Part shown: positions 53,958-63,206 of the stretch, piece after piece | Numbering within the stretch: the first letter of the stretch is position 1 | Layout of the letters: every line of letters begins with the position of its first letter | From: Synechococcus sp. CS-1331 | GTDB lineage: Bacteria; Cyanobacteriota; Cyanobacteriia; PCC-6307; Cyanobiaceae | Length of the DNA: 64,000 nucleotides | Direction of reading: 5' to 3' | Assembly: GCA_025127975.1 (NCBI GenBank) | Contig: JAHLYQ010000041.1 | Span: forward strand, 62,001-126,000 | Program-made: the position numbers and the translations under genes | Notes under the pieces: model-generated | The model's database searches: none | Seen by the model: only the letters and a program-made list of their open reading frames with translations | What the model was told of the DNA's origin: nothing

Positions 53958-56645
53958 TCAGACAACCGTCGTGAAATTTAATCCAATCACCAGATCATCA
54001 GAGTCATTGTCACCTCCGCCGAGGATGTCTTCCAGGCCGAACTGATTGTTTCCCAGTATGCGGAAGTGGCTGATGCGGTCGCGGTTTGCTAATCCGTAGC
54101 CAAAGAATGTTTCGCCGTTATGCTGGGCGAAGGGCGCCAGGAAGGTGCCGCCGCTGACGCCAGAGAAGCTGCGGGAGCTGGACTGATTGTCAGCGACCGT
54201 CAAACCGCTGAGCTGGCTGACGACGTTGGCTGGGCGCAGGGCCGCTGCGGCGTAGCCGTTGTCACCGGGCAGCAGGCCGGTGATGCCATCGGCGGCGATC
54301 ACCAGGCCTGTGATGTCCACAGTGCGGTAGAAGCCGGCGACGGAAGTGAAATCGGCTTCCCGGCCGATCACAAGAGTGCCTCCCAGGCTCTGGGCGGTGG
54401 TGAAGGCACTGAGATCTAAAACGGGTGCCTGCCCCTGGCCGTTGCCGATCAGGGCATTGAGGCCGGGATCGCCGTTCAGGAGGCTGAGGGAGAAGCGCAC
54501 GCCGCTGCTGGAGCTGAAGGCCACCTGGCCGTTGGCGAAGTCTGGGGAGGAGAGCAGGCGGAAGCGGCTGTCGGAGATGCTGTTGAGCTGCACGAGGCTG
54601 GCATCCATCACTTCATAGAAGTGCAGGCTCTGGCCGTTGATCAGCTGCAGGTCGCGAACAAAGGAACTGCCGTCCGGGAGGGTGACATCGGCGCTCTCAA
54701 GGGTGGAGACCAGTGTCCGGGCTCGGCTGCGCAGCCAGGAGAGGTCACGGAGCAGGGAATCAGCACTGGCGAGTTCCTCGGGTTTCAGCACCACGTAGCC
54801 AATCTCGTTGGAGCTACTGGCGCGACTGGAGAGTGTGGCGCGGAGGCTTACGGATGCGAGTGCGGCATTGGTGGGATCGCTAATGGTGACGATGCCGGAG
54901 CCGGCGTTGGAGAACCGAAGATTGGTGAGGTCGACGAAACCGGCGACGGAGGGATCATCGATGACCCCGTTGACTAGGCCATCCTTGTCGCCGTAGCCGC
55001 CATCAATCAGGCTGAGGGCGAAGAAATCGGCGGTGCCGTTGTTGTCGAGGTCGAAGAAGCGTGCGCCGGCGCCGGTGACCGGGTCGTGGGTGAGGGGCGA
55101 GATGGCGCCTATTTGATTGATGGCGTAGTAGAGGAGCTTGCGATCGGCTCGCCTTGCACCGGTTGAGTCAGTGAGCTGGGGCAAGAGGTCTGCCGCCACC
55201 AATTCGAGCAGGCCATTGAGGGAGGCCCTGGCGCCTTGATCAACTGTGAGCTGGAAATCAAGCCCCGATGTATTGGTCGTGACCCCTAGCTCGGCCAAAG
55301 TGGTGAGACCAGCTTGATTGATGCCGAGGTTGCTGATAACCGAGAGGTTGGTGCCTGCAACGAGATCGGCGTTGTTGATGGTGACCGTGATCGGTTTGAC
55401 ATCGCCGTTTGGAAGGGTGACCGAAACGATGGTGCTAACGGCTTGAGCCCCAGGGACTTCATTTACATCTGTTATGGCCAGCGCGTAGTTGGCACTGAGG
55501 GGAGTGCTGACAGGCAGGGAAGGATCGACGACACGGACCGTGAGGGCGTAAGCGGTTTTGGCCTCGAAGTTCAGAGCAATGCCGGCCTTGAGGAACAGGG
55601 CGGTGTCGACCACCTCGAAGCTGGCGGCATCGACGCCGGAGAGGCTAATCACATTGGAGCCGAGGTTGTCATCGGAGATGACGATGTCAGCGACCTTGAT
55701 GCGGCTGGCGGTGCTGGTGTTTTCGGCCAGGGATAGGGTGGTGTTGGCGAGACTCAGCGCTGTGGGCGCAACGTTAATCAGGCTCAACTGGGGAGAGAAA
55801 ACTGCGGCGGCTTTGCCGTCACTGAAGGCCAGTTGCAGGTCGATGCTGGCCAGCTGCTCCTCGGTGAGATCAAGCGGAGCGGTGGCCCTGAGGGTCGTGC
55901 CCGAGGTGGTGAACCATTCGGGACCCTTTACTTTCAGCAGCTGCAGAGTGTCGCCATCAAGATCATTGACATGGATGCTGAGATCACTGGTGATCTGAAC
56001 CCCACGCCCGAGCTCGAGGATGACGGGTCCGGCTTTCAGCTCCGGTACGGAGTTGATTGATACATTGAGTCCTCGCAGCAGCTCTTTCACATCGGCCCAC
56101 TTTCCTGAGGGGGCCACCCCGTCGATCAGCAGTTCGTCGATATCTGGTGCGTAGTCGAGAATTTGCAGAGCCCCGCCGCTTCCTGGATCAGATGAATCGA
56201 TCAGGAAGGTGTCCCGTACCTGGTCCACCAGGGCTGTGAAGGGAGAGAGTCCAAGCCCGGCTGCGCCCGTGAGTAGTTGCCCGCCGATCACCTGATCGTG
56301 CACCGGCCGCAGGAAGAAGCGATCCGAGCCGAGGCCACCCACCAGGATGTTGCCACCCAGGCTGTCGGTGTTGAACAGCTCGTCGCTGCCGTGGCCTACA
56401 TCCACGGTGGAGCCAACACCGGCGTAGATGCGGTCGGTAACGGCAGAACCCAGAACAGTCACGTCCGCCAGCTGGATGCCGTCTCTGGGCACGCTGGCAT
56501 AGGCGGCCGGGTCAAGGAGGGTAGAGCCACCTGCTCCATCGACGGCCAAGCCGAACACCAGATCCAGCTCGCGCCAGTCAGGCTGCCAGGTGATCTTCGT
56601 CGTTGATTTGGGCTCGTTGTTGCCGCTGGAAGAGACTGCCATCAT
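53958..56645 (-). CDS. Large RTX/cadherin-like secreted protein
   Basis: An 895-residue acidic protein without an N-terminal signal peptide. Residues 60-120 have RTX-like Gly/Asp repeats (GVGSTVDVGHGSDELF, GGNILVGGLGSDRFFL). Around 290-390 lies a cadherin-like repeat (TTLSLAENTSTASRIKVADIVI, FEAKTAYALTVRVVD, ITDVNE). A further region near residue 535 has Ca-binding-like FFDLDNNGTADFFALSLID. Such proteins leave by type I secretion, fitting the exporter genes at the right end. Function probably surface or adhesion related, inferred only. Two adjacent ATGs are possible starts. Confidence 0.72.
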   Translation of the reverse strand: MMAVSSSGNNEPKSTTKITWQPDWRELDLVFGLAVDGAGGSTLLDPAAYASVPRDGIQLADVTVLGSAVTDRIYAGVGSTVDVGHGSDELFNTDSLGGNILVGGLGSDRFFLRPVHDQVIGGQLLTGAAGLGLSPFTALVDQVRDTFLIDSSDPGSGGALQILDYAPDIDELLIDGVAPSGKWADVKELLRGLNVSINSVPELKAGPVILELGRGVQITSDLSIHVNDLDGDTLQLLKVKGPEWFTTSGTTLRATAPLDLTEEQLASIDLQLAFSDGKAAAVFSPQLSLINVAPTALSLANTTLSLAENTSTASRIKVADIVISDDNLGSNVISLSGVDAASFEVVDTALFLKAGIALNFEAKTAYALTVRVVDPSLPVSTPLSANYALAITDVNEVPGAQAVSTIVSVTLPNGDVKPITVTINNADLVAGTNLSVISNLGINQAGLTTLAELGVTTNTSGLDFQLTVDQGARASLNGLLELVAADLLPQLTDSTGARRADRKLLYYAINQIGAISPLTHDPVTGAGARFFDLDNNGTADFFALSLIDGGYGDKDGLVNGVIDDPSVAGFVDLTNLRFSNAGSGIVTISDPTNAALASVSLRATLSSRASSSNEIGYVVLKPEELASADSLLRDLSWLRSRARTLVSTLESADVTLPDGSSFVRDLQLINGQSLHFYEVMDASLVQLNSISDSRFRLLSSPDFANGQVAFSSSSGVRFSLSLLNGDPGLNALIGNGQGQAPVLDLSAFTTAQSLGGTLVIGREADFTSVAGFYRTVDITGLVIAADGITGLLPGDNGYAAAALRPANVVSQLSGLTVADNQSSSRSFSGVSGGTFLAPFAQHNGETFFGYGLANRDRISHFRILGNNQFGLEDILGGGDNDSDDLVIGLNFTTVV

Positions 56646-56706
56646 GGTCCTGGGTATTCAACATGCGGATGGGCAAAAAAATGTTTTTTGTCTCCTGAGC
56701 GGCGAC

Positions 56707-56739
56707 AAAAAAGCCGGAACCCTCATGAGGGTTCCGGCT
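56707..56739 (-). terminator. Strong intrinsic terminator of the 1809-aa RTX gene
   Basis: A perfect 28-base palindrome (56712-56739, 14-base arms) is followed on the minus strand by six T residues. It lies 11 bases after the stop of the upstream large gene and before the 895-residue gene, so the two genes are probably separate transcription units. Confidence 0.92.
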
Positions 56740-56749
56740 GGGGGTGCAA

Positions 56750-59700
56750 TCAGGCCAGCAGGCCGGCGAAATTGTCCCGGCTGGTGAGGCTGGCGGCGCT
56801 CATGTTGGTGAAGTGGCCAACAGCTGTGCCAGCAACGCTCAAGAGCGTGTCGGCACCTACCTGGCTAAAGCTGAGGTCAGCGAAGGCCACTCCCTGCAGG
56901 CCCACCAAGTCTTCACCGGCCTTGAAGTCCATCACGAACTGCTTAGCGCCAGGCTTATCACCAGTTGCGCTAATCAGCCAGAACTGGTCGGAGCCAACAC
57001 CACCGTTGAGGTAGTTGGTGAGGGCACCATCAAGCACGTTGATGATGTCATCACCCTTGCCACCGAGGACACGGTTGCCAGTCGTGCCGATATAGAAGGT
57101 GTCAACACCGGCCCCGCCGTCAAGTCGGTTGTTATCCAAGTTTATGGCCCACAGTTCGTCGTCACCAGTACCACCGATGATCACGTCCCGCGCATTGCCA
57201 TACACCGTGTCCTTTCCTGATCCAGTAAAGACTAGGTTGGAATGACCGTCGACGATGGCGATGTCAATTTCGTCTTCGCCAGCACCGGTGAAAAGGGTGT
57301 CCATAACTCCATCAAAGCTCATCAGCTTGGTTTTACCGGGAACGTCGCCTGTGCTGTCACCGCCGCTTGTACCGGTTTTGGACTCGTAGAGTCCCAGATC
57401 CACGGAGAACTGGAAGATCTGACCGCCGTAATCGGCTTTGACATCCTTGACCTGGCCAGAAGACTCACCACCCATCTGCACAACGCCGATGAAGAGCTGT
57501 TCCGAAAGGGGAATCTGATTGGCAATGGTTTGCACCTTGTTGCCTTGTAGCTCTGCAGTGGTGTAGAAGCTGCCGTCAGCTTTCCTGGCGACCAGGCCGG
57601 TGGCGTTCCAGGAACCCGAGAACTCAGCGCCTGTGGCTCTGGTAAAGGCCCCTTCCATGGCCGCCACCTTTGCCTTAGCGCGGGGGTTGTCAGCACCACC
57701 AGCGATGGCCAGCAGGTCGCCGGTACCTTCCTCCTTCAAGGCCAGGGTCGTGGAATCGAGCGACAAAACGTATTTGCGCTCACCGGCCACGTTGCCAGAG
57801 TCTTCATCAACGATGAGGAAGTCTCCGTCGTCGTTCTTGACCCAGATCAGACCATCTGGTGCAACCGCTTTGGCTGCAGGGGCGGTGCCCCCGAGGTGCA
57901 GGGCTGCGGTCTTGCTGCCGTCGAGGTTGTTTTTGCCAACGTGAGCTTCACCAGCGCCGTTGGTGTCCAAGGTGAGGGCACCTTCAATGGCGGGCAGCAC
58001 CCGGTTGACATTCACGGACAGGAACTGGGGCAGAGCACCATTAGCTGCGATCAGCTCCTGGCTGATCGTGTTGGTGAGATCAAAGCCAAGGATGCCGCCT
58101 GATGCGGTCATGTTTTGGACAAACCGCACCTTGCTGGTGTCAGGATCAACCGCTGAATGCTCGATCTTGCTGTCAGCGGTGAAGAACTTGTAGCCAGTGG
58201 GTTGTTCAGTTGCCTTTTCCCAAAGGTTCATGTCGGTGTCTTTGACAGCCTTCGGCTTGTCGAAGCCTTCCCACTGATAGGAAGTGCCGTAGAAACGACC
58301 CTGGATATTGTCTGGAGCCGTAGCGGACTTGAGGTATGAATCTGCGGACTTATCGTCGATGAGAAGATCATTGTCAGCATCGGGATTGATCCCCAACGTG
58401 GTGTAGGTGGCATCGCTCAGGGCTAAGCCGTAGATTTTGCCATGCAGGAGACCATTTCTAGCCAGGAAGCTATCCCGCGCTGATGCCGTGTTGTAGTTAA
58501 TGGCGGTGCCATCAGCCAGTTTGTCCTTGATGCCGATGTAGATGCGGTTAGGGGCAGATTTGTCGTGGTTGTAACCCGACAAAACCATGGCCACGTAGTC
58601 TTTGTGGCCGGGGTTGATCGGCAGGAGCTTTTCATAACCGCCCTGACCCACGACGGGTATTGTATAGGCCGTTTTGTTCGCAACGTCGACGACCATCGAG
58701 GCTAGGCCCATGGTGTCGTTCGCCGTGGCAGCGCTGCCAAAGTACGAGGAACCCATGTTCCATTCTTCTGCCATGAACCAAACATCGTTAGCAAAGCCGA
58801 TATTGGTCCCATACTTATTGGCTTGCTCGAACCAGGAGCCGCAGAAGGAATGGAAGTGGAAGTCAGCTTCGGTAAGCCTCATATCCTTCGGGGCGCTGCT
58901 GAACTCAACGAAGGTTCCGTCGGGCTTGGTCTGGTTGCCCCATTTTGCACTTAGATCAGTTTTGTCGGTGTTCTTGCCGTCTACAACCTCTCCAAAGACG
59001 TTGTAGAGGGTGTCGAACAGGAAGCCACTGCCTTTGACGATGTCAGCGCCTGTATCGCCGGTCTTGAGGAAATCGGCAAAGCCCTCACGGTCGTAGTCGA
59101 TGTAATGGGTCTTGGAGCCGGTGAAGGTGACCTTGCCATTATTCAAGGGCTGGGCGTAGGTCTGACTGGAGCTCGTGGCATACGACTCGGACTGGAACGC
59201 CACCCGAATTGTGGTGTCGTCCAAAAGCCAGGCGGCATTGCCATCCGGCCAGCCGGTTAGGGCCAAGCCAGTGGTTTTGTCCACTTCACCGACGGTGGCG
59301 AGGGCCTTGAAGGTTCCGTTGGGGAAGTCGGTGCGGCCGCTGCGGCCGTCGATGAGATGCTCGGGAGCAGTGGAGGTTCCGGCCTGGGGGATCAGGGCCG
59401 TTGTTTCGCCGATGGTTTTCATGTTGATCTCGTAGGTGTCGAGGGTGCCTGAAACTTCATTGGCAGCTAGCAAGAAGCCACTGCCGTCGCTATCGGTGCT
59501 TACGAACTCGAGCCCTTCAGGAGAGATCGAGTTCACGTTCTGCAGCAACTTGAAAAAGGTTGCCTGGCTTGGATCGGTGACGTCGTAAACGGCGATGGAT
59601 GCGGATGTGCCCCGTTCCAAGCCGACGAAGGCGAAGACACGCCCGTTGACCACCTGGGTGGTGACCATTTCGGGTTCCATGCCCTTGTCGTCACTGCGGC

Positions 59701-62179
59701 CATCGTCATAGATGCCGGCTGTCTTGGCGATCTCGTCGAGCTGGTTGCCCGAATCGAACACCAGGTTGCCATTGGTGTCGTAGATGCGGAAGCTGCGGCT
59801 GCCGAAGGAGTAGGCCTGGTCAAGGGTACCGTCTTTGTTGTAGTCACCCTCGGTAGTGACCAGCTTGAGGCGGTCTCCTAGGTTAGCTGTATCAGCGCCT
59901 TTAACATCTTTGGCGCGCGCGGCATCCGCGATGTGGATACCTTCGTCTAAATCGCCGTCACGGTCGTCTCCTTCGCCAGCGACGATCAAGTAGGTAACAC
60001 CTTTGCTTTGGTAGGCCGTGATGCCGTCGGCCATGGGCAGGCCATAGACGTCTTTGATGCCCAGGACACCACCGGCTTCTGTTTTGTCCGATGTATCGAT
60101 TGGAGTGGATTTGAAGCTGATTACCGCAGCCGAGTTATCAGCGCGGCCAGCAACGGCAACGAAATCGTTGTCGTTAAACACCACCAAGCTTCCATCAAGC
60201 TTGAGGGCTAAGCCCTCAGGCTTGTCGAAGGCTGGGTCGGCGCCAACGCTTGGAATGTTCAGCAGCTCGGTTCGCTGAACCATCCTGATGTTCTGTGCTG
60301 CCAGAGCATCGGCAATGCTGGATGTAACCAGCAATTCAGGTTGGGCGACCCCAAGTTTGGCGTTCCAGTCGAAGCCGAGCACATTGGTGGCACCGATGAG
60401 GTCGATCTCGACAACGGATTTGTTCGCTGATGCTCCGATAAGAGAGTCGCGCTCGATCAGCAGGAACCGCTCGCGGGCTGCGTCATAGACCGCATCGCCA
60501 ATCTTGTCGACCTTGGCTGATCCAGCCAGCTTGGAATCGGCATCAAGAAGATGTAGATACTCAGCTACGGGAGCGCCAGTTGCAGGGTTAATGGCGAGGA
60601 TCCGGATGAACTCTGTGTTCTGGAATCCGCTCGGCTGCAGTGGACTCTGCACGAAGGCATACAGAAGACCATCCTTGCTGTTGAAGGCCATGCCTTCAAA
60701 ACCGCGGTTGATCCAGCGGTTGGCGTAGACGGCTGGCAGAGTTGCGAGGGTATAGGAGGAAACATCCCCACGACCTGTCTCATAGGTCACACCACTAAAG
60801 ACAGTGCCTTCAGGCACATAACGGCGCACTAGATTGCCGGTTTCACTGTCGAACAGGGCAATCTGGGGAAAATATTCATCGGAAACGGCAAACATTTGTT
60901 TACCACTGTTTAACGATGCAACCGTGATCACGTTGATCGATTCGGCATCCAGGCCGAATGCATCCCTGGGAATCTCGGTGTAGACGTTGTATTGACTAGA
61001 ATCGCTGGCGTTGCCGGCTTGGCTCAGTTGGAAGCCCTTGTCGTGGGTGGCCAGGGCGCCGATGCCGGTGGCGCTGCGGAAGCCGCCGTTGCCATCGGGC
61101 ACCTTGAGGGTGATCGACTGAAGTTGCTGGAAGCCAGAAGCGGTCTGGGCGAGTTTGTAGATCGTGATCGGAAAATCAGGATCATCAAAAATCTTGCCGC
61201 CTTTATTGGCATCATTGGGATTGTCGTTAAGGCGATCGCCAATGCCCGCGGCCTGGGGGCCCCGATCAGTGATGACATAGAAAATGTCCTGACCGTTCTC
61301 GATACCTCCGTACACCGCACCGGAAAGGCCGCCTGCGGTCACCTCGTTTGAATTAACAACTCCATTGCCGTTGAAATCAGGGCGCTGGTTGTTGTTGGTT
61401 CCTGTGGGGTAGGAGAGGGAAAAGGTGTAGTTGGTGGCCTTGGCTGTGCCGCGGCTCCAATCCTTGATGCCCATGCCCCAGACCTTGGTCAGGGTGCCGG
61501 AGGTCAGATTGATCTCGGCAACAGCATTGTTCTCACTAAGAGTCACCCAGGCTGTATTGCCTTGCACGGCAATTCCCTCTGGTTCCATGTCCTGGGCGAC
61601 GGTGGCACCTAGGCTGCCCCCGCTGATGCGGATGCCCTGCAGGTTGAGGCGTGCGGCCTGGTTGTTGAAGGCTTCGAAATTAACGGTCTGGACCGTGAAG
61701 CCAGTGGTGGTGGTGGTGGTCGATCCGAAAGAGGTGGTATCGATTACCGAGATCGTGCCCAGCGCGTCGCTGGTGGTCGCGTCGATCACCTCGCCTTCAT
61801 TGGCGACGACCAGTTTCTTGCCGTCACTGTTGAAGCTCACCGCGTCAGGCAGGGCCCCCACAGTCACCTTGCCCAGTTCGGTCAAGGTTGCACTTGAACC
61901 TGTGCCACTGAGGCGATAGAAGGCCACATGGCCGTTGGCTGACTTGGGATTGGTGGCGTCTGCAACAGCGACGGCCACGAGATCGCCACTGACGTCGACG
62001 CTCTGAGCTGAACCGGAAAGGGTCAACTGGCTAACCCGGGTGGGGGTTTGCTGACCGTTGAAGGCCAGGAGTTCAAGGGTTGAACCCCCTGTGATGACAA
62101 GTACTGAATTGTGTTCCTTTGAGTACGAAACAATCTCGGCACCACCGAGGTTGACGCTGTTCAGGAGACCGAAAGACAT
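56750..62179 (-). CDS. Giant RTX protein with choice-of-anchor I and phytase-like esterase domains
   Basis: An 1809-residue protein without a signal peptide. Residues 1-140 look like the start of a choice-of-anchor I beta-propeller (DAVSFNSDGKKLVVANEGEVID). About 255-640 resemble the esterase-like phytase domain (GLSGAVYGGI, FYVITDRGPQ, AVSDEYFPQIALFDSETGNL, GFEGMAFNSKDGLLYAFVQ). About 690-940 return to choice-of-anchor I (GMEPEMVTTQVVNGRVFAFVGLER, NSISPEGLEFV). Residues 960-1600 are a large region recalling PhoX-like propellers but not firmly assigned (FMAEEWNMG, PDGLIWVKNDDGDFLIVDEDSGN). The C-terminal 200 residues hold RTX repeats (GGTGDDELWAI, LDGGAGVDTFYIG). Possibly an exported phosphatase; not proven. 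Confidence 0.75.
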   Translation of the reverse strand: MSFGLLNSVNLGGAEIVSYSKEHNSVLVITGGSTLELLAFNGQQTPTRVSQLTLSGSAQSVDVSGDLVAVAVADATNPKSANGHVAFYRLSGTGSSATLTELGKVTVGALPDAVSFNSDGKKLVVANEGEVIDATTSDALGTISVIDTTSFGSTTTTTTGFTVQTVNFEAFNNQAARLNLQGIRISGGSLGATVAQDMEPEGIAVQGNTAWVTLSENNAVAEINLTSGTLTKVWGMGIKDWSRGTAKATNYTFSLSYPTGTNNNQRPDFNGNGVVNSNEVTAGGLSGAVYGGIENGQDIFYVITDRGPQAAGIGDRLNDNPNDANKGGKIFDDPDFPITIYKLAQTASGFQQLQSITLKVPDGNGGFRSATGIGALATHDKGFQLSQAGNASDSSQYNVYTEIPRDAFGLDAESINVITVASLNSGKQMFAVSDEYFPQIALFDSETGNLVRRYVPEGTVFSGVTYETGRGDVSSYTLATLPAVYANRWINRGFEGMAFNSKDGLLYAFVQSPLQPSGFQNTEFIRILAINPATGAPVAEYLHLLDADSKLAGSAKVDKIGDAVYDAARERFLLIERDSLIGASANKSVVEIDLIGATNVLGFDWNAKLGVAQPELLVTSSIADALAAQNIRMVQRTELLNIPSVGADPAFDKPEGLALKLDGSLVVFNDNDFVAVAGRADNSAAVISFKSTPIDTSDKTEAGGVLGIKDVYGLPMADGITAYQSKGVTYLIVAGEGDDRDGDLDEGIHIADAARAKDVKGADTANLGDRLKLVTTEGDYNKDGTLDQAYSFGSRSFRIYDTNGNLVFDSGNQLDEIAKTAGIYDDGRSDDKGMEPEMVTTQVVNGRVFAFVGLERGTSASIAVYDVTDPSQATFFKLLQNVNSISPEGLEFVSTDSDGSGFLLAANEVSGTLDTYEINMKTIGETTALIPQAGTSTAPEHLIDGRSGRTDFPNGTFKALATVGEVDKTTGLALTGWPDGNAAWLLDDTTIRVAFQSESYATSSSQTYAQPLNNGKVTFTGSKTHYIDYDREGFADFLKTGDTGADIVKGSGFLFDTLYNVFGEVVDGKNTDKTDLSAKWGNQTKPDGTFVEFSSAPKDMRLTEADFHFHSFCGSWFEQANKYGTNIGFANDVWFMAEEWNMGSSYFGSAATANDTMGLASMVVDVANKTAYTIPVVGQGGYEKLLPINPGHKDYVAMVLSGYNHDKSAPNRIYIGIKDKLADGTAINYNTASARDSFLARNGLLHGKIYGLALSDATYTTLGINPDADNDLLIDDKSADSYLKSATAPDNIQGRFYGTSYQWEGFDKPKAVKDTDMNLWEKATEQPTGYKFFTADSKIEHSAVDPDTSKVRFVQNMTASGGILGFDLTNTISQELIAANGALPQFLSVNVNRVLPAIEGALTLDTNGAGEAHVGKNNLDGSKTAALHLGGTAPAAKAVAPDGLIWVKNDDGDFLIVDEDSGNVAGERKYVLSLDSTTLALKEEGTGDLLAIAGGADNPRAKAKVAAMEGAFTRATGAEFSGSWNATGLVARKADGSFYTTAELQGNKVQTIANQIPLSEQLFIGVVQMGGESSGQVKDVKADYGGQIFQFSVDLGLYESKTGTSGGDSTGDVPGKTKLMSFDGVMDTLFTGAGEDEIDIAIVDGHSNLVFTGSGKDTVYGNARDVIIGGTGDDELWAINLDNNRLDGGAGVDTFYIGTTGNRVLGGKGDDIINVLDGALTNYLNGGVGSDQFWLISATGDKPGAKQFVMDFKAGEDLVGLQGVAFADLSFSQVGADTLLSVAGTAVGHFTNMSAASLTSRDNFAGLLA

Positions 62180-62456
62180 GAACCAGGAGACGTGTTTTTA
62201 TTATCTTGCCCGTCAAGGGGAGGGCAGCGATTAAGCGGTGATTAACCGGGACTCAAGGAAAAGCCGATCCAGGCGCACATGTAGCCCTCCTTGCACGTTG
62301 ATAGTCGCCCTTGATACATGGGAGTGGCGAGCCCTGCTGGTGGCTAGGTTATCGCTTGGCTAAGTTCCGGCTAAAAAAGATTTAACCGGTTGGCGGCATA
62401 GGGTCTATGGGCATTCGCTGGAATCATTTTTGTTTGTAGGCTAGAATTCTGGATCG
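62180..62456. other. Divergent regulatory region between the RTX gene and exporter genes
   Basis: About 277 bases without a gene. GATTAA occurs twice close together (62229 and 62239 area) and TTAACCGGTT follows near 62381. TAGAAT at 62442-62447 could be the -10 of the exporter genes, though only 10 bases from the ATG. No clear PhoB or NtcA box was found. Confidence 0.35.
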
Positions 62457-63206
62457 ATGCTGGCTTTTAAGCTTTTGCACCTACCCCTTGAATCCTTGCG
62501 AGTACTTGCAGAGCAAGGAATGCTTAGATCGGTATTGCGCCAAGGCCTAATGATTGAGGCTGTCGCAAGTGAGGTGCTCACAGACGAGCAGCATAATAAT
62601 GCATTGCGCGCTTTCGCTCAGGAGCGTGGGCTTGACAGTCAGGAGGCGGTGCAAAGATTCTGCCAAGCTCATTTGCTGTCTGCCCCTGCCTTGAATCACC
62701 AGGCGGAATTGCCTTTGCGCGTTCAACTTCACTGCCAACAGCATTACAGCGCTAAGGCAGAAGCCCGTTTCCTCGAGCGTAAGCATCAGCTCGATCAAGT
62801 TGTCTACAGCTTGTGTCGACTGCGAAGTGGGGGCCTGGCTCGAGAGCTTTTTCTACAGCTGCAGGAAGGTGAGTCCAACATGGCAGATCTGTCAACTCAA
62901 TTCAGTGAAGGGCCGGAACGCGCAACCTGTGGGATCGTGGGACCAGTGCCCCTCGCCCAGGCCCACCCCCAGCTGGTTGAACGGCTGCGCTCAGCGGAGC
63001 CTGGCGTGTTGGTGGAACCCTTTCAGATTGAGCAATGGTGGCTGGTTGTGCGTTTGGAATCTCTCAGGCAGGCCACCTTTGATCAGCGCATGGCCATGCA
63101 GATGAGTCAGGAGCTTTTCGACCAGTGGTTGGACCAGCAGGTGGACCAGAAGGTTCAGCAGTTGGGCTCATTGGAGCTGCCTGTGATGGCTGGGTCACCC
63201 CCATGA
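62457..63206 (+). CDS. Parvulin-like peptidyl-prolyl isomerase associated with type I export
   Basis: A 249-residue protein. The N-terminal 100 residues are helical (SurA-like), followed by a parvulin core: KAEARFLERKHQLDQVVYSLCRLR, ARELFLQLQEGESNMADLSTQFSEGPE and a degenerate GGxxG region (CGIVGPVPLAQAHPQLVERL). It has no signal peptide, so it probably works in the cytoplasm beside the exporter. ATGA overlap couples it to the ABC protein. Such pairs occur in other picocyanobacterial type I secretion loci. Confidence 0.75.
   Translation: MLAFKLLHLPLESLRVLAEQGMLRSVLRQGLMIEAVASEVLTDEQHNNALRAFAQERGLDSQEAVQRFCQAHLLSAPALNHQAELPLRVQLHCQQHYSAKAEARFLERKHQLDQVVYSLCRLRSGGLARELFLQLQEGESNMADLSTQFSEGPERATCGIVGPVPLAQAHPQLVERLRSAEPGVLVEPFQIEQWWLVVRLESLRQATFDQRMAMQMSQELFDQWLDQQVDQKVQQLGSLELPVMAGSPP

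Noticed and set aside
62180..62456. Pho box controlling the phytase-like RTX gene
   Set aside because: TTAACC-like words occur, but not as the regular direct repeats at 11-base spacing expected of a Pho box.
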